In this document: positions 22,537-34,223 of the stretch, one piece after another
How the letters are laid out: each line of letters begins with the position of its first letter
How positions within the stretch are numbered: position 1 is the stretch's first letter
Assembly (NCBI GenBank): GCA_028583405.1
Contig: CM053260.1
Location: forward strand, 26,914,425-26,978,424
Reading direction: 5' to 3'
From: Pogonophryne albipinna
Lineage: Eukaryota; Chordata; Actinopteri; Perciformes; Artedidraconidae
DNA length: 64,000 nt
Translations under genes and position numbers: made by a program
The notes under the pieces: generated by a model
The model's input: only the letters and a program-made list of their open reading frames with translations
Databases searched by the model: none
What the model was told of the DNA's origin: nothing

Positions 22537-22890
22537 CTTCACAAATGACACCAGCATCTTCGCTGTGAGCACAGTTGTGGGATCCTATTCCAGAATGAAC
22601 ACAGGCCTTAAGTGATATCTCGTTCCCTGAACACTCAAGATCATCTAACAAAATGGGTCCAGTTCCCTGTCCAAAATGTGACCCTTGTTTTGCTTCTACA
22701 GCCCGGCCACAACCCAGCTGTCCACAAACCACCTGGGCATCGTTCAGATCCCATCTGTAGTCACACACAGTTCCCCACGTGCCGTTGTGAAACACCTCCA
22801 CTCTGCCGGAGCAGGAGTTGGTGGAGCCGACCAGCCTCACTGGAGGACTTGGTGGTGGTGGAGTTGGTTTAATCGTTATCGCAGATCCTG
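22537..22890 (-). CDS. SRCR-domain exon, open (copy B)
   Basis: Intact counterpart of the mutated copy A exon: 354 bp, phase 1-1, Pro-rich linker (PTPPPPSPP) then a complete group B SRCR domain with eight cysteines ([37 protein letters not shown]). It keeps AGA where copy A has TGA. Expected to be an extracellular ligand-binding module of a multi-SRCR receptor or secreted DMBT1-like protein. It lies between the frameshifted exon downstream and the Pro-rich unit upstream on the minus strand. Confidence 0.87.
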
Positions 22891-23129
22891 CTGAAGTCAA
22901 AGAACAAACATCTGTCAACCTATATGGCAGCTCAGGTTGCAATTGTGCAATCATCTGAATTCCTTCACTAGAACTTTACTTGATCATTTAATCATTCGGC
23001 GCTTTTACTTTGTTAAGAAAAAACAGGTTTAATTGTTGTATTTGCATATTGCGATGGATGAGAATTCCCAGTTTGTATTGTACAAGTTAGGATCATAAAC
23101 CTGTGTTTTGAATTTAAATTAGACTTTAA

Positions 23130-23697
23130 AGGTCCCCTATTATACTGTTTTTCATCAATATATTATAGGTCTCAGATATATACAAAACATGTCGATTGGC
23201 TAAAACACCAAACAGATCATTGCAGCATTACCCATAATCCCCTCTGTTTCAGCCCTGTTTCAAAAGTGCTGATTCTCTGTCTGTTACTTTAGATGAAAAA
23301 AAGGAGCCCCTCCCCACGCCCCTCTGAGAGAGATTTGGTTAAAAAGAACACTATGGTGCTCTAGGAGGAGATTCAGGTGATAAGGTGTGGGGGGGGGGGT
23401 TACCTTGGTTGGTGATTGGCTAATGGTTACTCAACCCAAACAAACGTCACAAAGGGGCCAAAATCTGATCAGCTCATTTTCAGACAGGTTTTTATATAAA
23501 TGGATCAGGACAAAAAGAGAGAGAATCTTTTTTCCTGAAACTTTCAGAGTCTCTTTCCACAGAGGGGACACATGTTGATGTAGAGGAGACATGAAGAAGA
23601 GGGGACACATGTTGATGTAGAAGAGACATGAAGAAGAGGGGACACATGTTGATGTGGAAAATACATGAACAAGTGGATTTTTCATAATAGGTGACCT
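23130..23697 (+). mobile_element. M1 transposon, complete, with partial minisatellite
   Basis: Both ends intact and flanked by TTAA (23126-23129, 23698-23701). It contains three cores of the 37-bp repeat and a short G-run. It corresponds to the fused fragment 1520-1926 in copy A. Confidence 0.85.
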
Positions 23698-23780
23698 TTA
23701 AAAACCATAAAAAATCTCTTTTGTATGTCGGTTGGTGCTGGGGTACAAAGTGCTGTCTCTAGTTTTATATGAACATTACT

Positions 23781-24186
23781 GTTATGAACGGCTCAAAAGG
23801 CCACAACAAAGAGGAGACACACCATATCCACGTTTAACAAAAGATGTTTATTTAAGCAAAACATTCAAATCAACACAATTAATTAAGTGCAAAGCAAGTA
23901 AAGTATGAGGTATGGATGTCAGTGGTATCAGTAGTGTAAATGCAGGGTGAGGATTGTATGGACATGTATGAGTGTGAAAGTGTTGAAGTCAACAAAGTGA
24001 AGCAATTGAAGAAACTCATAGCATGCTCAACAAAACCGGGGTGCCTGCAGGGAGAAGCAGAGGGAAGACAGAGAGGAGCAGAGGCTTTAAATAACTGCAG
24101 GGCACCAGACCCAGATGGCCTGAGTTACTGCAATCAAGGCAATCAAGGAGGCTGGATGCAGCACAGTCACACCCTCTCCAGATGAA
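23781..24186 (-). mobile_element. LTR-like insertion replacing an SRCR domain (copy B)
   Basis: Same sequence and position as 2009-2414, so the replacement predates the block duplication. TATTTAAA, AATAAA and a terminal ...AACA are retained. Confidence 0.45.
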
Positions 24187-24421
24187 CACACAGGGCCTTT
24201 TGGTAGAGGTGGAGAAGGTGAAGGTGGAGAAGGTGTAGTTGGTGGAGGTGGAGAAGGTGTAGTTGGTGGAGGTGGAGAAGGTGTAGTTGGTGGAGGTGTA
24301 GAAGGTATAGTTGGTGGAGGTGGAGAAGGTGTAGTTGGTGGAGGTGGAGAAGGTGTAGTTGGTGGAGGTGTAGAAGGTATAGTTGGTGGAGGTGGAGAAG
24401 GTGTAGTTGTTATTGCAGATC
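24087..24421 (-). CDS. Pro/Thr-rich linker exon, expanded (copy B)
   Basis: Counterpart of 2315-2553. The acceptor CTTCATCAG is followed by an expanded Thr-Pro-Ser-Pro repeat, then the same hydrophobic tail and stop. The 24-bp unit GGTGGAGGTGGAGAAGGTG (plus strand, with GTAGTT) occupies about 24206-24411, roughly twice the copy A array, and the frame stays open. Whether this is a functional last exon or read-through into an LTR is unresolved. Confidence 0.4.
24206..24411. repeat. 24-bp coding minisatellite (Pro/Thr linker)
   Basis: About eight imperfect copies alternating GGTGGAGAAGGTGTAGTT and GGTGTAGAAGGTATAGTT forms. All changes keep length in multiples of three. Confidence 0.85.
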
Positions 24422-24679
24422 CTGATGAAGTCAAAGAAAACATTTCTGTCAACCCATATGGCAGCTCAGGTTGCAATTGTGCAATCCGAATCTTTTCGCT
24501 AGAACTTTACTTGATCATTAAATGATTTGGCGCTTTTACTTTGTAAAGAAAAAACTGGTTTAAACATAAAAGTAATACCTTCATTTTGTATTTGCATATT
24601 GCGATGGATGATAATTCCCAGTTTGTATTGTACAAGTTAGGATCATAAACCTGTGTTGTCGATTTCAATTTGGTTTTAA

Positions 24680-24995
24680 AGGTCCCCTATTATACTGTTT
24701 TTCATCAATATATTACAGGTCTCAGATATATACAAAACATGTCTCTGATTGGCTAAAACACCAAACAGATCATTGCAGCATCCCATAATCCCCTCTGTTT
24801 CAGCCCTGTTTCAAAAGTGCTGATTCTCTGTCTGTTGCTTTAGATGAAAATAAGGAGCCACTCCCCACGCCCCTCTGAGAGAGATTTGGTTAAAAAGAAC
24901 ACTATGGTGCTCTAGGAGGAGTCTCTTTACACAGAGGGGACACATGTTTATGTATGAAAGACATGAACAAGTGGATGTTGCATAATAGGTGACCT
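24680..24995 (+). mobile_element. M1 transposon, complete copy (copy B)
   Basis: 316 bp, same insertion as 2812-3127 in copy A, with both TTAA flanks. Confidence 0.85.
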
Positions 24996-25113
24996 TTAAA
25001 AACCATATCAAATCTCCATGGTGTGTCGGTTGGTGCTGGGGTTCAAAGTGCCGTCTATACTTTTATATGAACATTACTATCTGTATGTGTTGAGTGTGTG
25101 CATGCACATTTAC

Positions 25114-25455
25114 CTTCACAAATGACACCAGCATCTTCTCCGTGACTACAGTCGCTGGATCCTATTCCCGAATGACCACAGTCCTCAAGTGATGTCTCGT
25201 TCCCTGAACACTCAAGATCATCTAACAAAATGGGTCCAGTTCCCTGTCCAAAATGTGCCTCATCTTTTGTTTCTACAGCCCGGCCACAATCCAGCTGTCC
25301 ACAAACCACGTGAGCATCGTTCAGATCCCATTCGTCGTCACACACTGTTCCCCACATGCCGTTGAGAAAGATCTCCACTCTGCCGGAGCAGGAGTTGGTG
25401 GAGCCGACCAGCCTCACTGGAGGATTTGGTGGAAGTGGATTTGTCGCGGCAGTTC
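25114..25455 (-). CDS. SRCR-domain exon, open (copy B)
   Basis: Exon of 342 bp, acceptor TTTAACCAG, donor G|GTAAAT, phase 1-1. Complete group B SRCR domain ([41 protein letters not shown]). The usual GQLGC is GQLDC here. Counterpart of 3246-3587. Confidence 0.87.
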
Positions 25456-26523
25456 CTGGTTAAAGTGGAAGCAAAATATCTGTTAACCCACATTGCTACA
25501 TGTGGTGGAAATTCCACACTTAATCACCTTCTGGTACAAAAAGAACAAACATACAAGCTTAAACCAAAGTTGTGTTATTTAATATTGAGTTATAGCCGGG
25601 GTGTCCAAACTTTTTTCAAAGAGGGCCAAAATAGGGCTTGGCCACTCACTAGAGGTCAGGTTTATAGCCTCATAAGTGAAGTTATAAGTTAGAAAAATCC
25701 ATCAAATGCATATACAGATGTAGCACCTCATTTCAGACTCCAGCTTACAGCTTCCTGCCTACGACCTGCCTAAGACCAGTATCGAGGAATGTTAAGCCCT
25801 CCCACTATTTTCCAAGAGGGCGTTCAGATTTTCAATTTCAGGCATCTCCAGGAGATGGCGCTTCATTCACAGAAAGACAAGTTTCATGGACTTTCAGTTG
25901 TGTTTTGAAGAGCATTTGAACACATCAATATTTTAGATCAACTAAAGTATATCTAATCTTGTAATTCAATAATATATAGTCTTTATATATTAAATAATCA
26001 TAATAATAATGTAAATGTTTACATTACACTTCTTTATTTGTTATGCTCATACTTTTACCTTTACAATCGTTTGCTTTAATATGCCGTATATTTTTTGTAT
26101 ATTTTTGTGTTTGCTTCCTCCTGCTCCCTTTCGGACACATACTGTATGATTTATTATTATTATTAATATGAAGATATTATTAAGATAAGATAAGATGTTA
26201 CTTTATTTATTGAACATTTTAGTTTAGAATGTGCTGTCCCACGGTAATTCAGAAGGCTCACAGGTCACATTCCGACCATTATTTAAAACAATAGGTGCTT
26301 TCACACCGTCTACAGTTTGATTTGTATAGAGGGAGCTCTGTGGCTGAATGGCCAGCGATTAGGTGTGGCGCATTTATCATAGGTGATCAGAGCTAACTGC
26401 CTGCCGTCAGATTTCATTTAAAAAACAGGTCTGATTTTAAGACTATTTCTGCGCTCATAAAGAATGATAAGAATAAGAAAAATGCGCATTGAACTGGTTT
26501 AATTAATTAGTGAGTTTATTTAA

Positions 26524-26732
26524 CACTAGAACCGCCAATCGGGTCAATTTGTGTGATGTGTGTTGTGTGTGTGCAATGTAACTTTTTTTCAATAAAATAT
26601 TAAAGTCTCCCAGTCTGTGACTTTACCTGAAAGTGTGTTATGTAGCACCCTATGTTGTTAAAAATTGCATTCTAATAGCAGGATTTGACGGTGTTAGGTA
26701 GGCCTATACAAAAACCTCTGGCAGTTCTAGTG
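26524..26732 (+). mobile_element. piggyBac-like MITE (copy B)
   Basis: CACTAGAACCGCCA / TGGCAGTTCTAGTG ends with TTAA on both sides; counterpart of 4656-4864. Confidence 0.75.
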
Positions 26733-26836
26733 TTAAGGTAATTAGGCTAGGTACAGTAGAAGCCCTTTTTTATCAGTAACGAATTTAGCAGTTGAACATA
26801 AAAGTCAACTAACTGAGGGTCACTTGCAATGACAGT

Positions 26837-27483
26837 AGGCGCATTCACACCGCAGTACTTTTCCCACAAAGGTTCATGAGAACTTAGTTCATGAGAACTC
26901 TTTTGTTGCGTTCACACCAAAAAGAGCCGGAACTAAAATTAGTTCATGAGAACCTTTTCACCCCCTTTTCCGTCGCTAGAGAGCAGGGACTTTCGTGGGA
27001 GAAAAAGGTTCCTATTTCTGATTAACCACGCCCCGTAAAACTCCCAAAAAGTTTTGTGAAGCCGCCATTTTATTATCCTTGCATTAGCATTATTAGCATT
27101 AGCATTAGCCCAGCGCAGAAACGCAGAGAGACTAACTTATGGCAACACAAAATAAAACATGGGAGCGGTGGAGATGAGGAGGTGTCGGCATTCTGGCGAT
27201 TTACTCGGAAGCTGCTGGGACTCCCAGCAGCTTCTACTGAAGCCAGTCTCCAACTCCGGGGACTTCCAGCCGGGGACTTTGGGCGGCAGTATACGCCGTG
27301 AAGTTGTTTGCGGCCTGCCAGTAAACCCAAAGCAGAAGAAGAAGAAGTGACGTCAGCGGCTTCATTTGCCTAATCCTCCCCCAGGGACTTATTCCGGTGT
27401 GAACGCGATCTGTACTTAGTTCATGAGAACTAAAGAGTTCTGATTAACCTTTGTGGGAAAAGTACTGCGGTGTGAATGCGCCT
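26837..27483 (+). mobile_element. Harbinger-like MITE (copy B)
   Basis: Same ends and AGT flanks as 4969-5631, with a 16-bp internal deletion. Confidence 0.8.
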
Positions 27484-28807
27484 AGTGTTCTAACTGTTCT
27501 CAGAGTAACCTACAGTTAATTTAGCTGCTGGAGAAGAAAGATCAGGGGGAGAGGGGGGAGAGAGCTGTGGTTGATGGGCCATTAGTTGTGTAAATACACA
27601 GCTGAGAGCTGCCGTTTCATTCAGACTGTTTAAAAAACGGTAACAACGGGCTATTTTTCTTAGCGGATGCATGTCAATTTAAAACATTTTCTAAATCCAT
27701 AAAAGCATTTCAATTAATATTGGGAGTCATGTCGTTACTTTGTTGAGAATGTGGCCATGTAATAAGCGGGATAATTTGCAGCGACTTGTTCCTTATGGGG
27801 AAAATAACACCCTTCATGCTGATCAAGATCCCTCCGCTACGCGTCGGGATCCTGATCTGCCGACGAGGCCCCATTAAAATATAAATATTTTTAGTGAATT
27901 ACTGAGTTTAGGCACGTTAATAACGTTTTAATGAAGTTGAATACAGTATATTCATATGTGTCAGTGATTTCATTTCAATTCGGCGAACATAAACATAAAT
28001 GATCGTGGTGAAGATGATGATTAAAAATCGAGAGCCGGGCTGCATTTCCTCCCGTTCGTTTTTTTCGACTAAACAACATTATTTTGTTAAATAACAACAT
28101 GGTGATGTTTTGTAAATGATTACATGTCTCTTATTTAGCACAGAGTATGATATCCGTGACATATGGATCTTAACAAAGTTCCGCTGTACATCCAGCGTAC
28201 TGTATCTGACTTTATTTCACATGAGCTCCAGTATGGAACCCCACTGCACCCCCTGGTGGATCAATGATCCATTGCAGCTGGCTTCATAATAATTACATTT
28301 ATTTATCACGGGGGAGGTCTCAAGTCAAGCTGGAGGTTTTCCCTTGAGCGAGGGCAGATCACGTACCAATCACGGCCCTCGCGTTTCAAACTGTCTGAAA
28401 TGAAGCGCTACATCTGTAAATGATGCTTGATATACCAGCCTACATGACAGCTTTCCATAGGGTTTCAGCTATTTTGTTAGCAGCTCATTCTTTAAAACAG
28501 AAGCCTTAGATTGCTCATCATGGGAGGAAATAGGAAGAGTATATTTCAAGGTTGTTATATAAATAAGTTATTACTTTTTTTTCTTGTCAACTTAGATTTG
28601 TTAGAACATGTTTTCAACTTGAATTGACTGAAAGTGGGCTTATTAACACATGAACACTAACATATGTGTACAGATATATTTAAGAAGTACAATACAAGAC
28701 CAGCTCAAGTTTAATTTGTGGGCCGCATTCCATTATACTTTTTTAATTTGCTGAGGGCCGATTCAAAATGGCCCACAGGCCGTAGTTTGGACACCCCTGA
28801 GTTATAG

Positions 28808-30132
28808 CATTTAACAGAATCAATCTATTTCCAGCTGGAAGGACAGATAACCTGCACCACTGATGTGATACAAAGATCTGACCAAGTTACACAGGAAAGC
28901 CATGACTTTATATAGGCAAGAGACACAGGAAGAGGACTCATTCAGCTAGGTAACTTACATTACAGTCTTAAGAAAGGTGGGGTGGAGTATCAAAGTCAAA
29001 AGTCAAAGTCAAAGTCAGCTTTATTGTCAAAATTACTACATGTGTTATACATCCAGAAATCTCGAGATACCGTTTCCCGCAGTCCCACAGTGTGACATAT
29101 ATACATAAAACCAAACAAAAGGGCCTAGATAAACGGGGTATACAATTTAAAATGTTAATAATATATTTAAAGTATAGTATTTAAAGTATAGAATGTTAAT
29201 TACAACCCTACCCTCCATATGATAAATGCCTGACAAAGGTCAAGGCGACACCCTTCGGTCTGAGAACATTTTGTAGTTAGGAAACCTATTGAATTATTAT
29301 AAATTCCCATCATACTACTTAGGTTGGAATTACTTAGCAAAAGCCCAATTGCTCAATGTCATCTATTAGGTTGCACTGTGGTGCCTTGAAGGAAATCCAG
29401 ACTGGAATTGGTCAGCTGCCTCGTTGACTAGAGAATAACTTATTATTATTGTCAAATAAATGAATATGTAGTTAGGAAGTCCTAAATTGCAAACAGAATG
29501 GGCATTTTTTTAATCTGTTGGTCATTCACACCGATGAGATTTAAAAAGAACAGACATCATTGTGTTTTTGAGTATGAGTATAAAGCAATATTGGCAAGAA
29601 TAAATGTCTGTTAGCAACACCATTATGTACAGGTTCGTTCTTAGTTACTAGCTGGAAAAACTAAAAAGCTATCAGAGATTTATGTTTTTCAAGAGGCGGT
29701 GGAACCAACTACAACTAAAAGGTTAGTAAACATTTGACAACAATTAGACAAAAGAGAAGAAACTCAACTTATTGATTGTTGATATTAATTTGTCATCCTC
29801 TGCTGAGCCAAGGAGCTTTGTTTTTTGGTTTATTACCTTTGTTTTGTGTAGTTTTTACAAGTTTTACAAAATGCATGGTTATTCTGAATAAAGACCAAAA
29901 GCTTGAAGCAAAATGGCTTTGGTTTTTGGATAAACTGCTTTAATAAATGCACCTATAACTCATGTGTTTTTCCACTTGGAATTTGTTCTATAATGCCAAA
30001 ACAAGGAGCTAAAAGACTCTAGAAATGTTCCATGAACCTTTAGGAGAAAGGAGAGGACTGGGTAATTCTCAGATGATCCTTTTGACTGTAAAGCAATTGA
30101 TCCGTAAAGGAAAGATATTAAAAATACTTTAC
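28808..30132. other. Intronic/intergenic sequence without a recognised gene (copy B)
   Basis: Counterpart of 6967-8292, including the minus-orientation LINE tail (about 28990-29110). Confidence 0.5.
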
Positions 30133-30206
30133 CTTTCCATCCTAAAAATGTCTGCATTAGCAGGAGCAGCATCATATCGGACCTCATCCTCATCATGGGC
30201 CACAAC
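30133..30206 (-). CDS. Putative small acidic exon (copy B)
   Basis: No difference seen from 8293-8366, with both splice sites kept. Conservation alone is weak evidence because the block is a recent duplicate. Confidence 0.4.
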
Positions 30207-30772
30207 CTGAAGATAAGACCAACACTTTCTGAAAAGGACAAAAGAGATATTTGAACAAAGTGCATCAAACCTACTGGCTTCCTCAATCATGGACATTTAT
30301 GCAAATTAAAATTCACTCAGTAAACAAATCTTGCTATCACTCATAAATATTCAGGTCAGAAATCAGATGAGTTTAAAAGGCGGTTGATTTTCAGCATCCT
30401 TACTTTCCGTCTTTGCGGTGGCTGTGATTATGACATAAAAAGTCACCTTTAACCCTCAAAGTTTAGTTTAGTTTATTTGTTTATAGTGTCATGGACATTC
30501 CCCATTGATCAACTGTCGCAAAAAACAGCAGCTTTAACCAACATTGCTAATTTCCAGCTGTTGTCCCCGGCCAGATGATAGACCTTTTTAAAATCACAAT
30601 ACATCAACAGCATTAGTTATAAAGAAAGGATTAAAGACAAGTAGATAGAGGCGAAAGGATAACATTTGGGTTGTAAAATGAAACACCCAAGGTAATCACT
30701 TTATACAAATAAGTACTGTACTGCTATTAATCACCACTGCCTCTATCATGCTAGTCATCATCATTGTCTTAC

Positions 30773-30811
30773 CTTTTCCAGTTGAGACAGGCTTTCGTCC
30801 TCGGAGGATGA
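30773..30811 (-). CDS. Putative micro-exon (copy B)
   Basis: Same 39-bp SSSEDESLSQLEK segment as in copy A. The flanking bases just upstream differ (GGATAAG versus GGGTAAG), but acceptor and donor are unchanged. Confidence 0.35.
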
Positions 30812-31598
30812 CTGGTAGTATTGGATAAGAGAGCAGCTTTGAGCTCTTTGCTGCGTACCTCGATCCATTTAATAGTAGCCAGAAGCAAATCAGGTATGTA
30901 AAAAATCATGATAATTCTCTTAGAACACTAAGGAGCTCGTCATGCAACCCTTACAATTTGGGCAGGGACAGGTTTGGGTGTGAATGGCAATGATAATTGG
31001 ATTGTGATTCTTGGCTCTGGTTTTAACGTGCGTCTTTTGTGATCGAATTACCAGCTGACGTATCCAAGTACGTGTTTGTATTGGAGAGATCCGATCGCTT
31101 GATCACATTCATTCAAAAATATATTTAACATGTTCATTCAAATGCTCAACATTTTACTGTGATATCTTGCTACACAGTTACTTTATCATTTTAAACACTT
31201 TTTTTGTAATATCATGTTATCTTCTTATCCTATTTGGTATACCCTAACCCTATGGCCAGGGGCGCCGTAAGGGGGTGAACAGTTAGGACGATTCTAAGGG
31301 CCCATGACTGACAGGGGCCCCAAACATTTTTAGAACATTAAGAAAAAAAATGTAAGTAACCTTTCATCAATCATCAATAATTAACATTAATATAACGTAA
31401 TATTGATAATGTACTCACTAAACTTACGATTCATTTCACTTTTTTTCTTCCAAAAGTTAATTATCCAAAGCATCGAACACCCCCCTCTATTTACATGTAA
31501 TGGTTTGGTCCTGCCTCCAAACGTTTTGCGGGCCCCTTTCTAGCAGAAAGTGAGAGCATGTTAGGAGGAATGCTAGTTGGCCTACTTACGTGTGTACA

Positions 31599-31751
31599 AT
31601 GTCTCAACGACTAACAAAGTCAGGCTTTCAAGAAAGAAAAGAAAGGAGAGAAAGACAAGAGAGAGGGACAAAAGGGCATGTCATGTCATGGGTATGTCAC
31701 CCAGTTTTTCAAAAGAAAAGGTGTGTGTGGTCCATGAGTGGTGGAAATTAG
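31599..31751 (+). pseudogene. Start of hAT-type transposase frame in H2
   Basis: A 50-codon frame beginning MSQRLTKSGFQERKERRERQ. A lysine/arginine-rich start of this kind (KSG..KRKER) is common at the N-terminus of TTF-finger hAT transposases in fish. It stops after 50 residues, and no RNase H-like catalytic part follows. Confidence 0.35.
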
Positions 31752-32113
31752 TCTGTCAGCTAAGCTTAGTCCATTGTAAATAATAATTGTAATGTTTTGC
31801 TGACATTAAAGGTGTGGTAGGTAAGTTTGAGAAACCGACTTGAAATACACTTGTTGTTATATTGCATGGAATGCTCTTAACATCCCGATAGCAATGAATA
31901 TCTGAAGTGCTTTGACAACAAATCCATAAAAAAATGTCATCTGTGGAAGCCTGTAAAAAGTACAACCAATCAGTTTAGCCGCCGCCCTGTCTGTCAGCAT
32001 TCCATCTCGTGCACACACAAATGTATCTCGTGCCCTCATTGGGCGTGCCGTCATTGGGCGTGCATTGCAGCAGTACTTCAATGACTCGCCAGCAACAGGC
32101 GGCCACTTTCACC

Positions 32114-32749
32114 ATGGCAGAGTTAGGTTCAACATCGTCTACTGGTGGCAAAAGAAATAATGTAACGGAGCAAATTAGGAACAAAAACAAAGTGGAAACT
32201 AGGAGAAGTCAAACCAGAGTCAATATCGGAGTTGCTTTTCAACGATGGCGACTACTGATGGAACACACCTATGGGGGTTATTCCCTATCTTTATTCAAGA
32301 GCGTGGTATTTAAATTTGAGAGCATACTTTATGTATTTATTTCCCTCAAACCCTGTCCTCGCAAATAGTGCCTGCTTGCACTTAGATTTGCTCTGCTTCT
32401 GCTCAAACTGTACGCTTGCACTCAGATATATTGCTGCTTACAGATTTGTTCTGCTCTCAGATTTATTTTGTGCGCGCTCGAAACTTTTGTGCAACAATCC
32501 TGTCAAAATCCCTCAACCAATAGGAGGCTAGGTGTCCTTGCGGGTGCGTTCGCTTTACTTATTACAGCGTCCCGTAAGGGCGGTTACTCTTTGGTTTGTC
32601 TTTGGTGCGATGACAGAGTTTGAGTGAAGGAAATCAATAAAGTATGCTCTCAAATTTAAATACCACGCTCTTGAATAAAGATAGGGAATAACCCCCATAC
32701 ACACCGAGTTGAAATCTGACGCCGTGGTCGCTCTTTTTCTCTTGGACAG
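32114..32749 (+). pseudogene. Exon fragment (RVNIG..FQRW motif) inside M2, split by a transposon
   Basis: ATG at 32114 opens a frame MAELGSTSSTGGKRNN leading to TRVNIGVAFQRWRLLMEHT at 32269. After the 430-bp insertion and one duplicated CACACC, it continues in the same frame (ELKSDAVVALFLLD) to a donor ACAG|GTAATT at 32749. The RVNIG...F.RWR...DA..A.FLLD pattern recurs, from memory, in uncharacterised fish proteins, some linked to DNA transposons; family and function are not known to me. The frame runs across the empty site, so it was coding when the transposon landed. Confidence 0.5.
32270..32699 (+). mobile_element. 430-bp transposon with 63-bp perfect inverted repeats (family F1)
   Basis: The ends TATGGGGGTTATTCCCTATC and inverse match perfectly over 63 bp. 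Flanking direct repeat is CACACC (32264-32269, 32700-32705), 6 bp. It has no coding capacity; the centre contains repeated CAGATTT/TTGCTCTG words. A second, truncated copy is at about 61411-61736. Superfamily not assigned. Confidence 0.8.
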
Positions 32750-32943
32750 GTAATTATCTGTTTTGTATGGTTTACAATTCCCCTGAACTATATAGCCAAC
32801 CTAAGTCATGTGCGTGTTCATGTGTGTTGGAGGAGGTGCTCTGTAAGGAAGTCTGAAGGAAGGGGCGGATTATTTTCGGCTGTGTACTTTCAAATGTTAG
32901 TGCACTCGAGCCGGTCTCTGAAACTTACCTACCCCACCTTTAA

Positions 32944-33227
32944 ATGCTTTGACAAAAAATCCATTAAAAAATGTCATCTGTGGAAGCCGTGGCGCTGTAA
33001 AAAGCACGACCAATCATTTTAGCCGGCCCGGCTAAAGTAACTGGATGGCGTACCTGCCTGTCAGCCTTCCATCTGTGCACAAACGTATCTCGTGCCCTCA
33101 TTGGTCATGTGCGCGTTCGTGTGTGTTGGAGGAGGAGCTCTGGAGGAAGTGGCAGATTTTTTCCGGTTGTGTATTTTCAAATTCTAGCGCACTTGAGCTG
33201 GTTTCTCCAAAATTACCTACCCCACCT
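32944..33227 (+). mobile_element. M2 transposon, right fragment
   Basis: Directly after the TTAA of the preceding M2 comes a second M2 piece lacking its left end (starting ATGCTTTGACAA) and ending ATTACCTACCCCACCT before TTAA (33228-33231). Confidence 0.65.
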
Positions 33228-33231
33228 TTAA

Positions 33232-33860
33232 GTACTGTTAATATCTTCACAGAAAATTCAGAGGTTTTTCATTTCACTCCTCTTTTAGCTGACATTTAAT
33301 AAATGCAGGTACATTTTTAGCAGCTATTCATATAAATCAGTTGTCCCTCCCCCTGGTGCCAGGACCAACAGATCCATCTTTAGGCTCCGCAGCCCTGACC
33401 CCCCATAAGGCTTTGCAGTCTTGCCATGCTGTCCATTGAACGCCAGTTGGCTAAAAAGCTGGACTTGAAGGACTTGATCAGTGACTTTGCCTGTAAGAAG
33501 GCTAGGCGCTGGGCTCTTGGTGAGTAAGGCTGAGCAAGGGCTCGTAATAACTGTTAAAGGGCAAGGCTATGGTAACGATATTGGATCACGACACACAAGA
33601 TGCATGATGAGAAAAAGACTGTGAACAGGTAATAGGCTCTGATTTAGCACCACCATCAGGCCTTTTCACTTCCATTTCCGTTTTGTTGTCCGTTTACACT
33701 TTAATACCCGCTTATTTTGTAGTTGGTATGTATATTTAATAAAAAAATCTGCTGCTTATGTTATTTTTTTTGTTATAGCATTTTATAAATGATAATATTG
33801 CTGTTAATGTTTATTTTGATTTAAGAGGTCATGTATATTTAAGTTATATTTATTTTGAAT
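33232..33860. other. Internal H2 sequence without recognised gene
   Basis: AT-rich. A short stretch at 33425-33525 (GAACGCCAGTTGGCTAAAAAGCTG...) looks coding-like, but no sustained frame or domain was found. Confidence 0.4.
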
Positions 33861-34223
33861 GTTCCATTCAAAAATGTTATTAAAAAGGCATGTACACCAT
33901 AACAGATGACTATTGAGGTCTATTGTCAGGAATGTTAGTGTTATATCAAATAGTGAATTCTACTGCAGCAGAATGTTCCACGTCTGCACAGTGTTATATG
34001 TTCACCGCTCAGTGTCAGTAAATATTGTGAAGTTAGTATTGGACAACAAGATAGATGCAAGCCTGTACAGGTAGAGTTATTTAAAGCATAAATGAGTGGG
34101 TTGGGTTCTGGAGGTGTGGTTACAGCATTGTGCTTGGTTGGCGTGGCCTGGGCCTAGTGGTGGGGCCCAATGTGATATCTTGTCATGTGGCCTAAAATCC
34201 CTGGCGGCGCCCCTGCCTATGGC

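Larger units (their letters stand above)
25715..28416 (+). mobile_element. TA-flanked inverted-repeat element in H1 (copy B)
   Basis: Same 26-bp inverted ends and TA flanks as copy A, 27 bp shorter overall through small deletions. No transposase frame. Confidence 0.75.
25596..28799 (+). mobile_element. hAT element H1 with nested insertions (copy B)
   Basis: Same insertion as 3728-6958, with the AGTTATAG duplication on both sides (25588-25595 and 28800-28807). Only minor differences from copy A. Confidence 0.85.
31810..32939 (+). mobile_element. TTAA-target transposon (family M2) carrying a captured exon
   Basis: The ends AGGTGTGGTAGGTAAG and CTTACCTACCCCACCT are inverted, with TTAA at 31806-31809 and 32940-32943. 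Unlike short M2 copies elsewhere it contains about 640 bp with an exon-like frame, itself split by another transposon. M2-family ends also bound the large inverted repeat at 38328-55855. Confidence 0.75.
31257..34215 (+). mobile_element. hAT element H2, long form (copy B)
   Basis: Same ends (CAGGGGCGCCGTAAGG / GGCGGCGCCCCTG) and 8-bp duplication CCTATGGC as 9688-10377, but with about 2.27 kb more inside: the start of a transposase-like frame, two fused TTAA-type transposons and a further insertion. The inner transposons have intact borders, which favours deletion in A over insertion in B. Confidence 0.85.
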
